A stretch of DNA of 49,174 nucleotides from Lachnospiraceae bacterium (GCA_022796795.1 JAAWJI010000029.1:1-49174); one strand, 5' to 3'. Shown: positions 24,145 through 32,952, numbered from the stretch's first letter. The notes: a model not told the origin generated them from the letters alone. Program-made: numbers and translations.

Positions 24145-26235
24145 ATGTATAAGAGTTTTTCAATGGAACTGGCCGGCCGGACCTTGACAGTTGATATCGG
24201 AAGAGTGGCCAAGCAGGCCAACGGCGCGGCATTTATGCACTACGGCGACACCACCGTATTATCCACAGCTACCGCATCAGACAAGCCCAGGGATGGGATT
24301 GATTTCTTCCCCTTAAGCGTGGAGTATGAGGAGAAGCTGTATTCAGTAGGAAAAATTCCGGGAGGCTTCAATAAGCGTGAGGGAAAGGCGTCGGAGAACG
24401 CCATTTTAACCTCCCGCGTCATTGACCGTCCCATGCGGCCCCTGTTTCCCAAGGATTACCGCAATGACGTAACCCTGAACAATCTGGTGCTGTCCGTAGA
24501 TCCTACCTGCAGCCCGGAGCTGACAGCCATGCTGGGTTCTGCCATTGCCACAGCGGTTTCCGATATTCCCTTTGCAGGTCCCTGCGCCATGACCCAGATC
24601 GGCATGATCGACGGGGAGCTTTTGGTGAATCCGGGACAGAATGAGTACAAGGCGTCGGATCTGAAGCTGACCGTGGCGTCCACCCGGGAAAAGGTGATTA
24701 TGATTGAGGCGGGAGCCAATGAGATTCCCGAGGCAAAGATGATCGAGGCTATTTACAAGGCTCACGAGGTAAACCAGCAGGTGATCGCCTTTATCGACAC
24801 CATTGTGGCAGAGTGCGGCAAGGAGAAGCATACCTACACCAGCTGCGCCGTGCCGGAGGAGCTGTTTGCAGCTATAAAGGAGATCGTTCCGCCACAAGCC
24901 ATGGAGGAAGCGGTATTTACCGATGAGAAGCAGGTGCGGGAGGAGAATATCCGCCAGATCACGGAGAAGCTGGAGGAGGCCTTCGCTGAGAATGAGGAGT
25001 GGCTCGCTGTCTTATCCGAGGCAGTTTACCAATATCAGAAAAAGACAGTCCGCAAGATGATTCTGAAGGATCGCAAGCGTCCGGACGGGCGCGCCGTTAC
25101 CCAGATCCGCCCCCTGGCCGCAGAAGTGGATCTCATTCCCCGGGTCCATGGTTCTGCAATGTTTACCCGGGGACAGACGCAGATCTGCAACATCTGTACC
25201 CTGGCTCCTCTGTCCGAGGCCCAGAGACTGGATGGTCTGGACGAGAATGAGACAAGCAAACGCTATATGCACCACTATAACTTCCCCAGCTATTCTGTGG
25301 GAGAGACAAAGCCCAGCCGGGGACCGGGACGCCGGGAGATCGGCCACGGAGCTCTGGCAGAGCGGGCCCTTTTGCCGGTGCTGCCCAGCGAGGAGGAGTT
25401 CCCCTACGCCATCCGTACCGTATCCGAGACCTTTGAGTCCAATGGATCCACCTCCATGGCATCTACCTGCGCATCCTGCATGTCTCTTATGGCGGCAGGC
25501 GTGCCCATTAAGAAAATGGTAGCCGGTATTTCCTGCGGTCTGGTGACCGGGGATACAGATGATGATTTCGTGCTGCTGACAGACATTCAGGGCCTGGAGG
25601 ACTTCTTTGGAGACATGGACTTCAAGGTGACGGGAACCACAGAGGGAATCACAGCCATTCAGATGGATATTAAGATTCACGGCCTGACTCGTCCCATTGT
25701 GGAGGGCGCCATCGAGAGATGCCGGGAGGCCAGACTGTATATTATGGATAACTGCATGAAGCCGGCTATTGCAGAGCCTCGTCATGAGGTGGGAGCCCTG
25801 GCGCCCAAGATTATCCAGATGCAGATTGATCCTCAGAAGATCGGCGACGTGGTGGGCCAGAGAGGCAAGACCATTAATGCGATTATCGAGCAGACCGGCG
25901 TGAAGATCGACATCAACGACGACGGCGCAGTCTCTATCTGCGGCACGGACAAGGAAATGATGGACAAGGCCAAGGGCCTGATCGAGATCATTGTGACGGA
26001 TTTCGAGGAGGGCCAGCTCTTTACCGGAAAAGTAGTGAGCATCAAGGAGTTCGGCGCTTTCCTGGAGTTCGCGCCGGGCAAGGAGGGAATGGTACACATT
26101 TCCAAGATTGCTAAGGGCCGGATCAACCGGGTGGAAGATGTGCTGACCCTGGGCGATGTGGTAAAGGTAGTCTGCCTGGGCAAGGACAAAATGGGCCGCA
26201 TCAGCTTCAGTATGAAGGATGTAAAGGAAGACTAA
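24145..26235 (+). CDS. pnp: Polyribonucleotide nucleotidyltransferase (PNPase)
   Basis: A 696-residue protein, usual length. Two RNase PH domains (GDTTVLSTATAS near residue 35; GRREIGHGALAERALLPVLP in the second), DIQGLEDFFGDMDFKVTGT in the active-site region, then KH (IGDVVGQRGKTINAIIEQTG) and S1 (FTGKVVSIKEFGAFLEFAPG) RNA-binding domains. It degrades RNA phosphorolytically 3' to 5'. I use ATG 24145 after GAAGGAGAATACT; the in-frame ATG at 24094 adds a non-conserved tail. Follows rpsO as usual. Confidence 0.97.
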   Translation: MYKSFSMELAGRTLTVDIGRVAKQANGAAFMHYGDTTVLSTATASDKPRDGIDFFPLSVEYEEKLYSVGKIPGGFNKREGKASENAILTSRVIDRPMRPLFPKDYRNDVTLNNLVLSVDPTCSPELTAMLGSAIATAVSDIPFAGPCAMTQIGMIDGELLVNPGQNEYKASDLKLTVASTREKVIMIEAGANEIPEAKMIEAIYKAHEVNQQVIAFIDTIVAECGKEKHTYTSCAVPEELFAAIKEIVPPQAMEEAVFTDEKQVREENIRQITEKLEEAFAENEEWLAVLSEAVYQYQKKTVRKMILKDRKRPDGRAVTQIRPLAAEVDLIPRVHGSAMFTRGQTQICNICTLAPLSEAQRLDGLDENETSKRYMHHYNFPSYSVGETKPSRGPGRREIGHGALAERALLPVLPSEEEFPYAIRTVSETFESNGSTSMASTCASCMSLMAAGVPIKKMVAGISCGLVTGDTDDDFVLLTDIQGLEDFFGDMDFKVTGTTEGITAIQMDIKIHGLTRPIVEGAIERCREARLYIMDNCMKPAIAEPRHEVGALAPKIIQMQIDPQKIGDVVGQRGKTINAIIEQTGVKIDINDDGAVSICGTDKEMMDKAKGLIEIIVTDFEEGQLFTGKVVSIKEFGAFLEFAPGKEGMVHISKIAKGRINRVEDVLTLGDVVKVVCLGKDKMGRISFSMKDVKED

Positions 26236-26249
26236 TAGATGTGATCAGG

Positions 26250-26286
26250 TACTCCGGTCTGCAGGTTTGCGGGCCGGGGTATTTTT
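26250..26286 (+). terminator. pnp terminator
   Basis: TACTCCGGTCTGCA (26250-26263) pairs with TGCGGGCCGGGGTA (26268-26281) with some G-U pairs, followed by five T. Confidence 0.8.
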
Positions 26287-26321
26287 AATGGGTACCCTCA
26301 GTGGACAAGGGGAGGAACAAC

Positions 26322-26975
26322 ATGCTGAAAGCAGTGATTTTTGATGTGGATGGAACGCTTCTGGACACGGAGCGCATATACATGAAAGCCTGGAAAGAGG
26401 CGGGAAAACTTCATGGTTATGAGGTGACGGATGAGGTTCTATTGAAAACCCGGGCAGTCAATACAGCAGAAGCTGCTCTGATTTTCGAGAGTGAGATCGG
26501 AAATGGATTCTCCTATAAAAAATGCAGGGCAGACCGGACCCGGATTTCAGAGGAGATGATTTCCAAAGAGAAACATATTTTAAAGCCAGGGGTAAAGCTG
26601 CTGCTGGGATATTTAAAAGAAAATCATATTTTGACAGCCGTGGCTTCCTCCACAGAGATCAAAATGACCCGGGAGCACCTGACAAGCGCCGGAATTGCAG
26701 ATGCCTTTCCGGTTATGGTAGGCGGAGATATGATTCGTAGGGGGAAACCGGCTCCGGACATTTTTTTAAAGGCCGCGGAGCTTCTGGGGACAGATCCGGA
26801 GTGGTGCATGGCCATAGAGGATTCCCCGGCCGGGATCCGGGCAGCCTGCCAGGCGGGAATGAAGGCCGTGCTGGTGCCGGACTGCGTGGAGCCTACAGAG
26901 GAACTAAAAAGAATGGCGTATGCTCTGGCGGAAAGTCTTGAGGAGATTCCAGCGCTTATAAAGCCTTTGCTGTAG
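26322..26975 (+). CDS. HAD-family phosphatase, beta-phosphoglucomutase-like
   Basis: A 217-residue HAD hydrolase, subfamily with an alpha-helical cap. Motif I is FDVDGTLLDTE (D8, D10), motif II VASSTEIKMT, the motif III lysine is in RRGKPAPDIF, and motif IV is AIEDSPAGIRAA. It probably dephosphorylates or isomerises a sugar phosphate. ATG 26322 has GGGGAGGAACAAC upstream. Its 3' end overlaps by 20 bases the convergent AraC-family gene. Confidence 0.88.
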   Translation: MLKAVIFDVDGTLLDTERIYMKAWKEAGKLHGYEVTDEVLLKTRAVNTAEAALIFESEIGNGFSYKKCRADRTRISEEMISKEKHILKPGVKLLLGYLKENHILTAVASSTEIKMTREHLTSAGIADAFPVMVGGDMIRRGKPAPDIFLKAAELLGTDPEWCMAIEDSPAGIRAACQAGMKAVLVPDCVEPTEELKRMAYALAESLEEIPALIKPLL

Positions 26976-27849
26976 GGGACTGGCACTGCTTTCGGTACTC
27001 CCGGGCAGTCATCTGATAGCAGCGCTTAAAGGCCGCGGAAAAATGCTCCGGGGAGGAGTAGCCCAGTTCCCCGGCAATAGAGGAAATGCTGCGCTTGCCG
27101 TCGGATAAGAGAATGGCCGCTGCTGCCATCTTGGACTCGGTTTTTTTCTGGAGAAAGGTTTTCCCGTAATATTCCTTTAAAAGCCGTTCAGTCTGGCGGA
27201 TGCCTAGTCCCAGCCTCCGGGACAAGTCCTCCAGGGAGAGATTCTGATATTCGTAGAGAAAATATTCTTCCAGAATAATAAATTTGCTGTCCCCCAGGTT
27301 GGAGGGCCCAAAATGCCGTTTGGCTTTCTGCTTTATCTCATAGTTGCGGGCCGTGCGGACAATGAGCAGGGTGAGCAGGGCTTCCACCTGGGCCATGTAC
27401 CCCGTATAGCGGTTTTCCAGCTCATAAAAAAGCTGCTTCATGAGTCCGTGGACATCCTGCGTATCCTGGCCGAACCAAAAGGGAGTATTTGTGAACAGCT
27501 CCAGGATGGAGGGCGCTTGGGGAGTGGAAACTTCCCCTTTCTTTTTTCTTTGTTTTCCCACCTTCAGATAGACGCAATATTCACACATAGGATCCTCCCG
27601 GGAGGGTACCTGGGCGTGCTCCACATGAGGCCCGGTAATGTAGAGGGTGTTGGGCACAATATCGTAGAGCACCTGGTTGATGCGGGCATGTCCATAGCCG
27701 GAGGGGATATAGTGGATTTCATAGCTGCTGCTCCCATGGCTGTGACTGGGAATGGTGCGCAGGAAGCGCTCAAAAACCAGGTTCAGAGCATAGAAATCGG
27801 TTTGCTCAATGGTGAAGCGGATATTCAGGTCGGTGTAGAGTTTTTTCAT
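26956..27849 (-). CDS. AraC-family transcriptional regulator
   Basis: A 297-residue regulator. The N-terminal cupin-like sensor contains SHSHGSSSYEIHYIPSGYGH; the C-terminal domain (about residues 195-290) has two helix-turn-helix units: SLEDLSRRLGLGIRQTERLL and SISSIAGELGYSSPEHFSAA, then FKRCYQMTAREYRKQ. The start is ATG 27849 with GGAGG six bases upstream. It is divergent from the dehydrogenase/aldo-keto reductase pair, the likely target; an 11-base-offset direct repeat in the shared region is a candidate site. Confidence 0.88.
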   Translation of the reverse strand: MKKLYTDLNIRFTIEQTDFYALNLVFERFLRTIPSHSHGSSSYEIHYIPSGYGHARINQVLYDIVPNTLYITGPHVEHAQVPSREDPMCEYCVYLKVGKQRKKKGEVSTPQAPSILELFTNTPFWFGQDTQDVHGLMKQLFYELENRYTGYMAQVEALLTLLIVRTARNYEIKQKAKRHFGPSNLGDSKFIILEEYFLYEYQNLSLEDLSRRLGLGIRQTERLLKEYYGKTFLQKKTESKMAAAAILLSDGKRSISSIAGELGYSSPEHFSAAFKRCYQMTAREYRKQCQSPTAKAL

Positions 27850-28012
27850 GAGGACCTCCGAAGGTGGATAGGTTGGAAAGCGTAAGGGTGGCAGGGAACT
27901 GCTGTCCTTAATTTTAGCATGGTGAAAAATGGATGGCAAGGGAGGAACGCATAGAAAGGATAGATAAGGGAATAAAAAATGGTCGCCTGCTTTTAGAAAA
28001 ACCTTCGAAAAG

Positions 28013-28031
28013 ACGACAAATAAACGACAAA
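28013..28031. promoter_or_regulatory. Direct-repeat operator candidate for the AraC regulator
   Basis: ACGACAAA at 28013-28020 and 28024-28031, 11 bases apart (one helical turn), 40 bases upstream of a TATAAT at 28071-28076. This is the usual position for an AraC-type activator whose target lacks a good -35 box, and none is visible here. Confidence 0.55.
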
Positions 28032-28070
28032 AATGTCTGCTTTCTCTCTTAAATTCACAAAGAAAATAAG

Positions 28071-28076
28071 TATAAT
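28071..28076 (+). promoter_or_regulatory. -10 box of the dehydrogenase operon
   Basis: TATAAT at 28071-28076; at a 17-base spacing the -35 would be CTTAAA (28048-28053), a poor match, fitting an activator-dependent promoter. Confidence 0.55.
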
Positions 28077-28150
28077 AAAAGTATCAGAGAATTTGCCGGG
28101 GCTTCGTTTTACAGTGTACGGTTGTCCGGCAGAAAACGGAGGTAGGAGAT

Positions 28151-29200
28151 ATGGAAAAAATGACAGGTGCAATTTTGCCGGGAAACAGTACGGTGGAGCT
28201 GAAGGAATTTGAGATTCCCAAGCCCGGGCATGGACAGGTACTGATTCAGACGAAGGCCACGACTATCTGCGGCAGCGATATTCGCTGCATTTACCGGGAG
28301 CACACGGGCAAGGGGGCGGAAGGCTATATTCCGGGTATGGTGGCAGGCCATGAGCCCTGCGGCGTGATTGTGGAGGAGGGACCGGGACTGAAGCGCTTTC
28401 AGAAGGGGGACCGGGTAATCGTGTATCACATTTCCGGCTGCGGAGTCTGCAACGACTGCCGGAGAGGATATTTTATCTCCTGCCGCAGTAAATACCGGGC
28501 GGCCTATGGATGGCAGAGAAACGGCGGCATGGCTCCCTACATACTGGCGGAGGAGAAGGACCTGGTAGCTCTTCCCCCGGAGTTAACCTATAAGGACGGA
28601 GCTCAGGTGGCCTGCGGTTTCGGAACGGTTTACGAGGCCATTAAGAAAATAGGAGTCTGCGGAAATGACGCGGTCTTGGTGACTGGTCTTGGGCCCGTGG
28701 GTCTGGCCGCCCTGATGTTGGCCAAGGCCATGGGAGCAGAGAAGACCATTGGCGTGGAGATGAATGATTACCGGATCGGGCTTGCACAGAAGCTTGGGCT
28801 TGTGGATTATGTGTTTAAACCAGGGGATGATACTCTGGAAAAGATTCTTAAGGTGACGGGAGGTCACGGGGTGGAGCGGGCCATTGACGCCAGCGCCAGC
28901 GATCCGGGCCGTCAGTTGGCCATCCGGGCAACCCGGGATTGGGGACGCATTGCCTTTGTGGGGGAGGGAGGCACCTGCAATTTTATGCCTAGTCCGGATA
29001 TCATTCATGGACAGAAGACTATCTACGGATCCTGGGTCACTTCTCTGTGGAGAATGGAAGAGCTGGTGGAGCGCCTGGTGCGCTGGGGCATTCATCCGGA
29101 AGATCTGATTACCCACGAGTTCCCGTTAGAGAGGGCGGGAGAGGCCTATGCCCTGATGGCAGGGGGACAGTGCGGGAAGGTAGCAGTGGTATTTGAATGA
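28151..29200 (+). CDS. Zinc-dependent alcohol/polyol dehydrogenase
   Basis: A 349-residue medium-chain dehydrogenase. Catalytic zinc ligands C40, H67, E68 (AGHEPCG); structural cysteines C97, C100, C103, C111 (SGCGVCNDCRRGYFISC); NAD-binding TGLGPVGLAA; and ERAIDASAS. Close in kind to sorbitol, threonine or scyllo-inosose-type dehydrogenases. It is the first gene of a unit with an aldo-keto reductase, under an AraC-family regulator. The two redox enzymes could interconvert an unusual sugar and its polyol or keto form. RBS GGAGGTAGGAGAT. Confidence 0.88.
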   Translation: MEKMTGAILPGNSTVELKEFEIPKPGHGQVLIQTKATTICGSDIRCIYREHTGKGAEGYIPGMVAGHEPCGVIVEEGPGLKRFQKGDRVIVYHISGCGVCNDCRRGYFISCRSKYRAAYGWQRNGGMAPYILAEEKDLVALPPELTYKDGAQVACGFGTVYEAIKKIGVCGNDAVLVTGLGPVGLAALMLAKAMGAEKTIGVEMNDYRIGLAQKLGLVDYVFKPGDDTLEKILKVTGGHGVERAIDASASDPGRQLAIRATRDWGRIAFVGEGGTCNFMPSPDIIHGQKTIYGSWVTSLWRMEELVERLVRWGIHPEDLITHEFPLERAGEAYALMAGGQCGKVAVVFE

Positions 29201-29269
29201 GGGAACAGGGTGTTTTCGCATTGCGGATATGCGCTGGCATTTCTTGTAAAACAGGGAAAGGATGAGAAG

Positions 29270-30277
29270 ATGAGAGAGAGAATTGATCCTGGCAGAGTGC
29301 CTAGGAGAAAGTTGTATACGGGAGCGGAGATGCCTGCCCTGGGAATCGGCACCTTTGGATCGGATAAATACGGCCCCCAGGAGATTGCCCAGGCCGTGTA
29401 CGGGGCGGTTCGGGGCGGTTACCGCCTTATTGACGGGGCGGAGGTTTACCAGAATGAGGACAAGATCGGAGAGACGCTTGGGAAGCTGTTTGAAGAGGGG
29501 ACGGTGAAAAGAGAGGAGCTGTTTATCATTTCCAAGGTCTGGAATGACCATCACCGGCAGGTGGAGGCTTCCTGCAAAAAGAGCCTTTCGGATCTGGGGC
29601 TTACCTATCTGGATCTGTATTTTGTGCACTGGCCCTTTCCTAACTACCATGCGCCAGGTTGCGACGGGGACTCCAGAAATCCGGATTCCAGACCCTTTTC
29701 AATAGAAGAGTTTCTGGATACCTGGCGTCAGTGCGAGGCCTTGGTGGATGCTGGTCTGGTGCGCCACATCGGCATGTCCAATATGACCATTCCCAAGCTG
29801 GAGGCGGTGCTGCCGCTGTGCAGGATCCAGCCCGCGGCCCTGGAGATGGAGTGTCATCCCTGCTTTCAGCAGCAGGAGCTCTTTGACTACGCGGTTTCCC
29901 ATGAGATTCAACCCATTGGGTATTGTCCTATTGGATCTCCCTCCCGACCGGAGAGAGACCGGACCGCAGAGGATGTGGCGGACACCCAGACTCCGGAGAT
30001 CGAGGAGATTGCTCGGGCTCATGGGATTCATCCTGCGCTGGTTTGCCTGAAATGGGCGGTACAAAGAGGCCAGATCCCCATTCCTTTCTCGGTGAAGGAG
30101 CCCCAATATCTCAGCAACCTGGGTTGTGTGGTGGAGGATCCCCTGACTTCGGAGGAGATGGAGCGGATCAAAGGCGCGGAGAAAAACTGCAGGCTGGTTA
30201 AGGGACAGGTGTTTTTGTGGCCAGGGGCTTCCGGCTGGGAGGATCTCTGGGATTTAGACGGAACGATTGTGAAATAA
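29270..30277 (+). CDS. Aldo/keto reductase
   Basis: A 335-residue AKR with the full catalytic tetrad: D55 and Y60 in LIDGAEVYQNE, K89 in IISKVW, H120 in LYFVHWPFPN. Further blocks: IGMSNMTIPKLEAVLP, ECHPCFQQQEL and PIPFSVKEPQYL. It reduces sugar aldehydes or ketones with NAD(P)H. The start is ATG 29270 after AAAGGATGAGAAG; the earlier in-frame ATG at 29210 lacks a site. Follows the dehydrogenase by 69 bases; a terminator closes the unit. Confidence 0.88.
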   Translation: MRERIDPGRVPRRKLYTGAEMPALGIGTFGSDKYGPQEIAQAVYGAVRGGYRLIDGAEVYQNEDKIGETLGKLFEEGTVKREELFIISKVWNDHHRQVEASCKKSLSDLGLTYLDLYFVHWPFPNYHAPGCDGDSRNPDSRPFSIEEFLDTWRQCEALVDAGLVRHIGMSNMTIPKLEAVLPLCRIQPAALEMECHPCFQQQELFDYAVSHEIQPIGYCPIGSPSRPERDRTAEDVADTQTPEIEEIARAHGIHPALVCLKWAVQRGQIPIPFSVKEPQYLSNLGCVVEDPLTSEEMERIKGAEKNCRLVKGQVFLWPGASGWEDLWDLDGTIVK

Positions 30278-30302
30278 ATAGAAGGAGCTGCTCCTTAAGC
30301 TG

Positions 30303-30341
30303 GACCGTGAAATCGTGGAAACATGATTTTGCGGTCTTTTT
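30303..30341 (+). terminator. Terminator of the dehydrogenase/aldo-keto reductase unit
   Basis: GACCGTGAAATC (30303-30314) pairs with GATTTTGCGGTC (30325-30336), followed by five T. A separate perfect palindrome AAGGAGCTGCTCCTT lies just before, at 30282-30296. Confidence 0.85.
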
Positions 30342-30389
30342 AGCTTTACAGGGTCCGGAAACTAATTTATTAAGATTTTATGAATAGTG

Positions 30390-30421
30390 TTGACAGAATG
30401 ATATTATACGACATATAATAT
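30390..30421 (+). promoter_or_regulatory. padR operon promoter overlapped by a perfect dyad
   Basis: TTGACA (30390-30395), 18-base spacer, TATAAT (30414-30419). ATATTATA (30401-30408) and TATAATAT (30414-30421) form a perfect 8-5-8 dyad that covers the -10 box, the place expected for PadR autorepression. Confidence 0.8.
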
Positions 30422-30466
30422 AGCTAAATCAATAATATTATAAGTTTACACATATGGAGAGCAGGC

Positions 30467-30556
30467 ATGGAGATTAGGAGTCATAGTTCAGGCAAGCAGA
30501 CTTGTTACAGCCAAGGACAGTATCAGGAATATGATTTACCGGAAATGGAAAGATAA
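30467..30556 (+). CDS. Short upstream reading frame, 29 codons
   Basis: ATG 30467 with GGAGAG seven bases upstream opens a 29-residue frame (MEIRSHSSGKQTCYSQGQYQ, then EYDLPEMER) that ends at TAA 30554-30556. The stop overlaps the TAAGGAG ribosome site of padR. It lies within the transcribed leader. It may serve as a coupling or leader peptide; there is no evidence yet that it is translated. Confidence 0.4.
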   Translation: MEIRSHSSGKQTCYSQGQYQEYDLPEMER

Positions 30557-30568
30557 GGAGTGGATTGC

Positions 30569-30883
30569 ATGGTTTTCAACACAGGAGCAGCGCTTCTGGA
30601 TGCGATTGTGCTGGCGGTAGTGTCCAAGGAGTCCGGAGGGACATATGGGTACAAGATCACCCAGGACGTGCGGGTAGCCATTGATATTTCGGAATCTACC
30701 CTGTACCCGGTCCTGCGCAGACTGCAAAAGGACGGATGTCTGGAGGTCTACGATATGGAGTTTGGAGGCAGGAACCGCAGGTATTATAAGATTACGGAAG
30801 CAGGTTTGGCGCAGCTGGAGTTGTATCGAAGCGAGTGGAAGAGATATTCTACGAAAATATCATACATCTTTGCGGGGGAATGA
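30569..30883 (+). CDS. PadR-family transcriptional regulator
   Basis: A 104-residue PadR protein of the short (subfamily 2) kind: LLDAIVLAVVSKESGGTYGY, STLYPVLRRLQKDGCLEVYD, NRRYYKITEAG, LELYRSEWKRYS. It usually represses a promoter next to its gene. ATG 30569 has AAGGAG eight bases upstream. It heads a unit padR-DUF1700-DUF4097-PspC, a common Firmicutes membrane-stress arrangement. The next gene starts five bases after its stop. Confidence 0.92.
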   Translation: MVFNTGAALLDAIVLAVVSKESGGTYGYKITQDVRVAIDISESTLYPVLRRLQKDGCLEVYDMEFGGRNRRYYKITEAGLAQLELYRSEWKRYSTKISYIFAGE

Positions 30884-30887
30884 GACA

Positions 30888-31598
30888 ATGAGAAAAGAAC
30901 AATTTTTAAAGGAGCTGGAGGCCTTGCTTCAGGATATTTCCGAGCAAGAGCGGGTTGAGGCTCTGCAATACTACCGGGATTATTTTGACGATGCCGGTCC
31001 GGAGAAGGAAGCGGACATTATGGAGGAGCTGGGAAGCCCCATTCGTGTGGCGCGGATTATCAAGGAAGGATTAAGTGAGAACGATGGAGAATTTTCCGAG
31101 CGGGGTTACCGGGACAACCGGTTTGCGGATAGCCAGGAGCTGGGGTATCGGAATACCGCACAGGGCTCTCACACGAGGGGAAATGGAGGAGAGACCCAGC
31201 CGACTCCCAAACAGGCCAATGGCTGGAAGATTGCCTGCCTGATTCTGCTCTGCATTCTGCTTTTTCCAATCATTATTCCTCTGGGACTCGCTGTTATTGC
31301 CGTTCTTTTTTCCATCCTTGTGGCAGTTCTGGCTTTGGTGGCGGGGATTGGGATTTCCTCAGTGGCGATCCTGGTGTCCGGAATTATCACAGTGATCGTA
31401 GGCTTTGTTCATGTGTTCCGCCTTCCTGTGGTGGGGATTGCGGTTACAGGAGTGGGATTTTTGCTCATGGCCTTAGGGATGCTGCTGACCATTGCTATGG
31501 TGTGGTGCGGCGTGAAGATTGTTCCCTGGCTGATCCGGGGAACTGTGAAGGTGCTTCGATATCCGTTTCAGAAAAGAAAGGAGGCCGGTGAGGCATGA
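30888..31598 (+). CDS. DUF1700 membrane protein
   Basis: A 236-residue protein. Residues 1-75 are the HAAS-like signalling part (FLKELEALLQDISEQERVEA, YYRDYFDDAGPEKEADIMEE, LGSPIRVARIIKEGL), then a linker, then three or four transmembrane segments from residue 105 (WKIACLILLCILLFPIIIPL and following). DUF1700 proteins are usually encoded beside PadR regulators. The stop overlaps the next start (ATGA), so translation is coupled. Confidence 0.9.
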   Translation: MRKEQFLKELEALLQDISEQERVEALQYYRDYFDDAGPEKEADIMEELGSPIRVARIIKEGLSENDGEFSERGYRDNRFADSQELGYRNTAQGSHTRGNGGETQPTPKQANGWKIACLILLCILLFPIIIPLGLAVIAVLFSILVAVLALVAGIGISSVAILVSGIITVIVGFVHVFRLPVVGIAVTGVGFLLMALGMLLTIAMVWCGVKIVPWLIRGTVKVLRYPFQKRKEAGEA

Positions 31599-32602
31599 AT
31601 AAATTTGTTAAGGGCTGTCTGATGTTTTCCGTAATCTGTCTTCTCCTGGGAGGACTCCTGCTGGGAATCGGAACCATGATGGGGGCAAGGCCGTATCAGT
31701 ATATGAATCTGGCTCGTATTGGAAACAAGAATAATTCCTTTCTGTTCTGGAGAAATCCCTTTCGGGATACCCGTGATCTTCAGGATGATCTGGAAGATTT
31801 GACAGATGATCTGGAAGACCTGGCAGATCTGGATGTCTTTGATGATTGGGATGACTGGGAGGATTGGGAGAATATGGATGATTCGGAGATAGAGGAATTT
31901 CTGAGGGAGGACGATCATTGGCATCACAGAGGGGAAGCGGGAAGCCATATTAAGGACAGCTCCTTAACAGGCTGTCTGGATGAGACTTTTTCTCAGGAAG
32001 AGATTGAAAAGCTGAACATTCAGATAGCCTACGGGGAAATCTATATCTATCCCCATGATGGAGAGGGAATCCGGGTTCGGGCTTCCAACTGCGGGAGAAC
32101 CTTTCAATGCTGGCAGGAGGATGAAAAGCTTCGGATTGAGGATAACCGGAAGAAGCGTGCCGGCAGTCTGATCATGGAACTGTATGTGCCTGAGAAGGAG
32201 CTGGCGGCGCTGGATCTGGATCTGGGAGCCGGGCGGCTGTATGCGGAAAAGCTAACGGCCAGAGAGGCAGAGCTGGATCTGGGAGCTGGAATCTGTGAAA
32301 TCCAGTCTTTGCAGGCCAGAGAGAAAGCGGAGGTTGGAATCGGAACAGGTCAGTTTGTGCTGGGCAGCTTTGAGGGCAGGAAGCTGGACGGTTCCTGTGG
32401 AGCCGGAGAAATGCAGCTTAATATTGCGGGAAACTATGAGGAATACGACTATGACATAAGCTGCGGAATCGGCGTTATTGTGCTGAATGGGCACAGGTAC
32501 AGCGGGCTGGGGGTAGAGAACAGCATTGACAACCATGGGGATAAGAAAATCTGGTTAGATTGTGGTGTGGGAGATCTGCAGGTTACGTTTTCTGAGGATT
32601 AA
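31595..32602 (+). CDS. DUF4097 beta-helix membrane-anchored protein
   Basis: A 335-residue protein. One N-terminal transmembrane segment (LMFSVICLLLGGLLLGIGTM) is followed by a strikingly acidic stretch, residues 60-105, with DDLEDLTDDLEDLADLDVFD and DDWEDW repeats, then a DUF4097 beta-solenoid region of about 190 residues (LDLDLGAGRLYAEKLTAREA, ELDLGAGICEIQSLQ, DISCGIGVIVLNG, WLDCGVGDLQVTF). It is probably exposed outside the membrane. It is the third gene of the PadR unit; the acidic region might bind cations or basic envelope parts (inference). Confidence 0.88.
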   Translation: MNKFVKGCLMFSVICLLLGGLLLGIGTMMGARPYQYMNLARIGNKNNSFLFWRNPFRDTRDLQDDLEDLTDDLEDLADLDVFDDWDDWEDWENMDDSEIEEFLREDDHWHHRGEAGSHIKDSSLTGCLDETFSQEEIEKLNIQIAYGEIYIYPHDGEGIRVRASNCGRTFQCWQEDEKLRIEDNRKKRAGSLIMELYVPEKELAALDLDLGAGRLYAEKLTAREAELDLGAGICEIQSLQAREKAEVGIGTGQFVLGSFEGRKLDGSCGAGEMQLNIAGNYEEYDYDISCGIGVIVLNGHRYSGLGVENSIDNHGDKKIWLDCGVGDLQVTFSED

Positions 32603-32685
32603 TCCCTTAAAATGAGCGAATATGCTCCGATATTAATAGAGGAAAGACAAGAAGCAGAGAGGACAGGGGAAAGGAGAGAAGGGAA

Positions 32686-32883
32686 ATGGAAGAAAAGAGA
32701 CTGGTAAAATCACAGAGAAGTAAAATGATCTGCGGTGTGTGCGGGGGAATCGGAGAATATTTTAAGATTGACCCCACGGTGATCCGGCTTATCTGGGCGA
32801 TTCTCACCGTTTTCGGCGTAGGAAGCGGAATCGTGGTTTATATTATCGCGGCTGTGGTTATGCCGGAGGAACCATATTGTTGA
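32686..32883 (+). CDS. PspC-domain membrane protein
   Basis: A 65-residue PspC protein: RLVKSQRSKMICGVCGGIGE, YFKIDPTVIRLIWAILTVFG, then a transmembrane segment IVVYIIAAVVMPEEP. Short PspC proteins accompany DUF4097 and DUF1700 in Firmicutes. It starts at ATG 32686 after GGAGAGAAGGGAA. A hairpin TGACTGGGAAAT/ATTTCCCGTCA (32883-32907) follows, but it has no T run. Confidence 0.92.
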   Translation: MEEKRLVKSQRSKMICGVCGGIGEYFKIDPTVIRLIWAILTVFGVGSGIVVYIIAAVVMPEEPYC

Positions 32884-32952
32884 CTGGGAAATGATTTCCC
32901 GTCAGGCGTCAGCAGGCAGAAGGAAAAACAGAGATTTGTATAAATCTGGGAA

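Noticed and set aside
25012..26097. 361-residue minus-strand open frame inside pnp
   Set aside because: Antisense of PNPase coding sequence; composition rich in His and Leu, as expected for a shadow frame.
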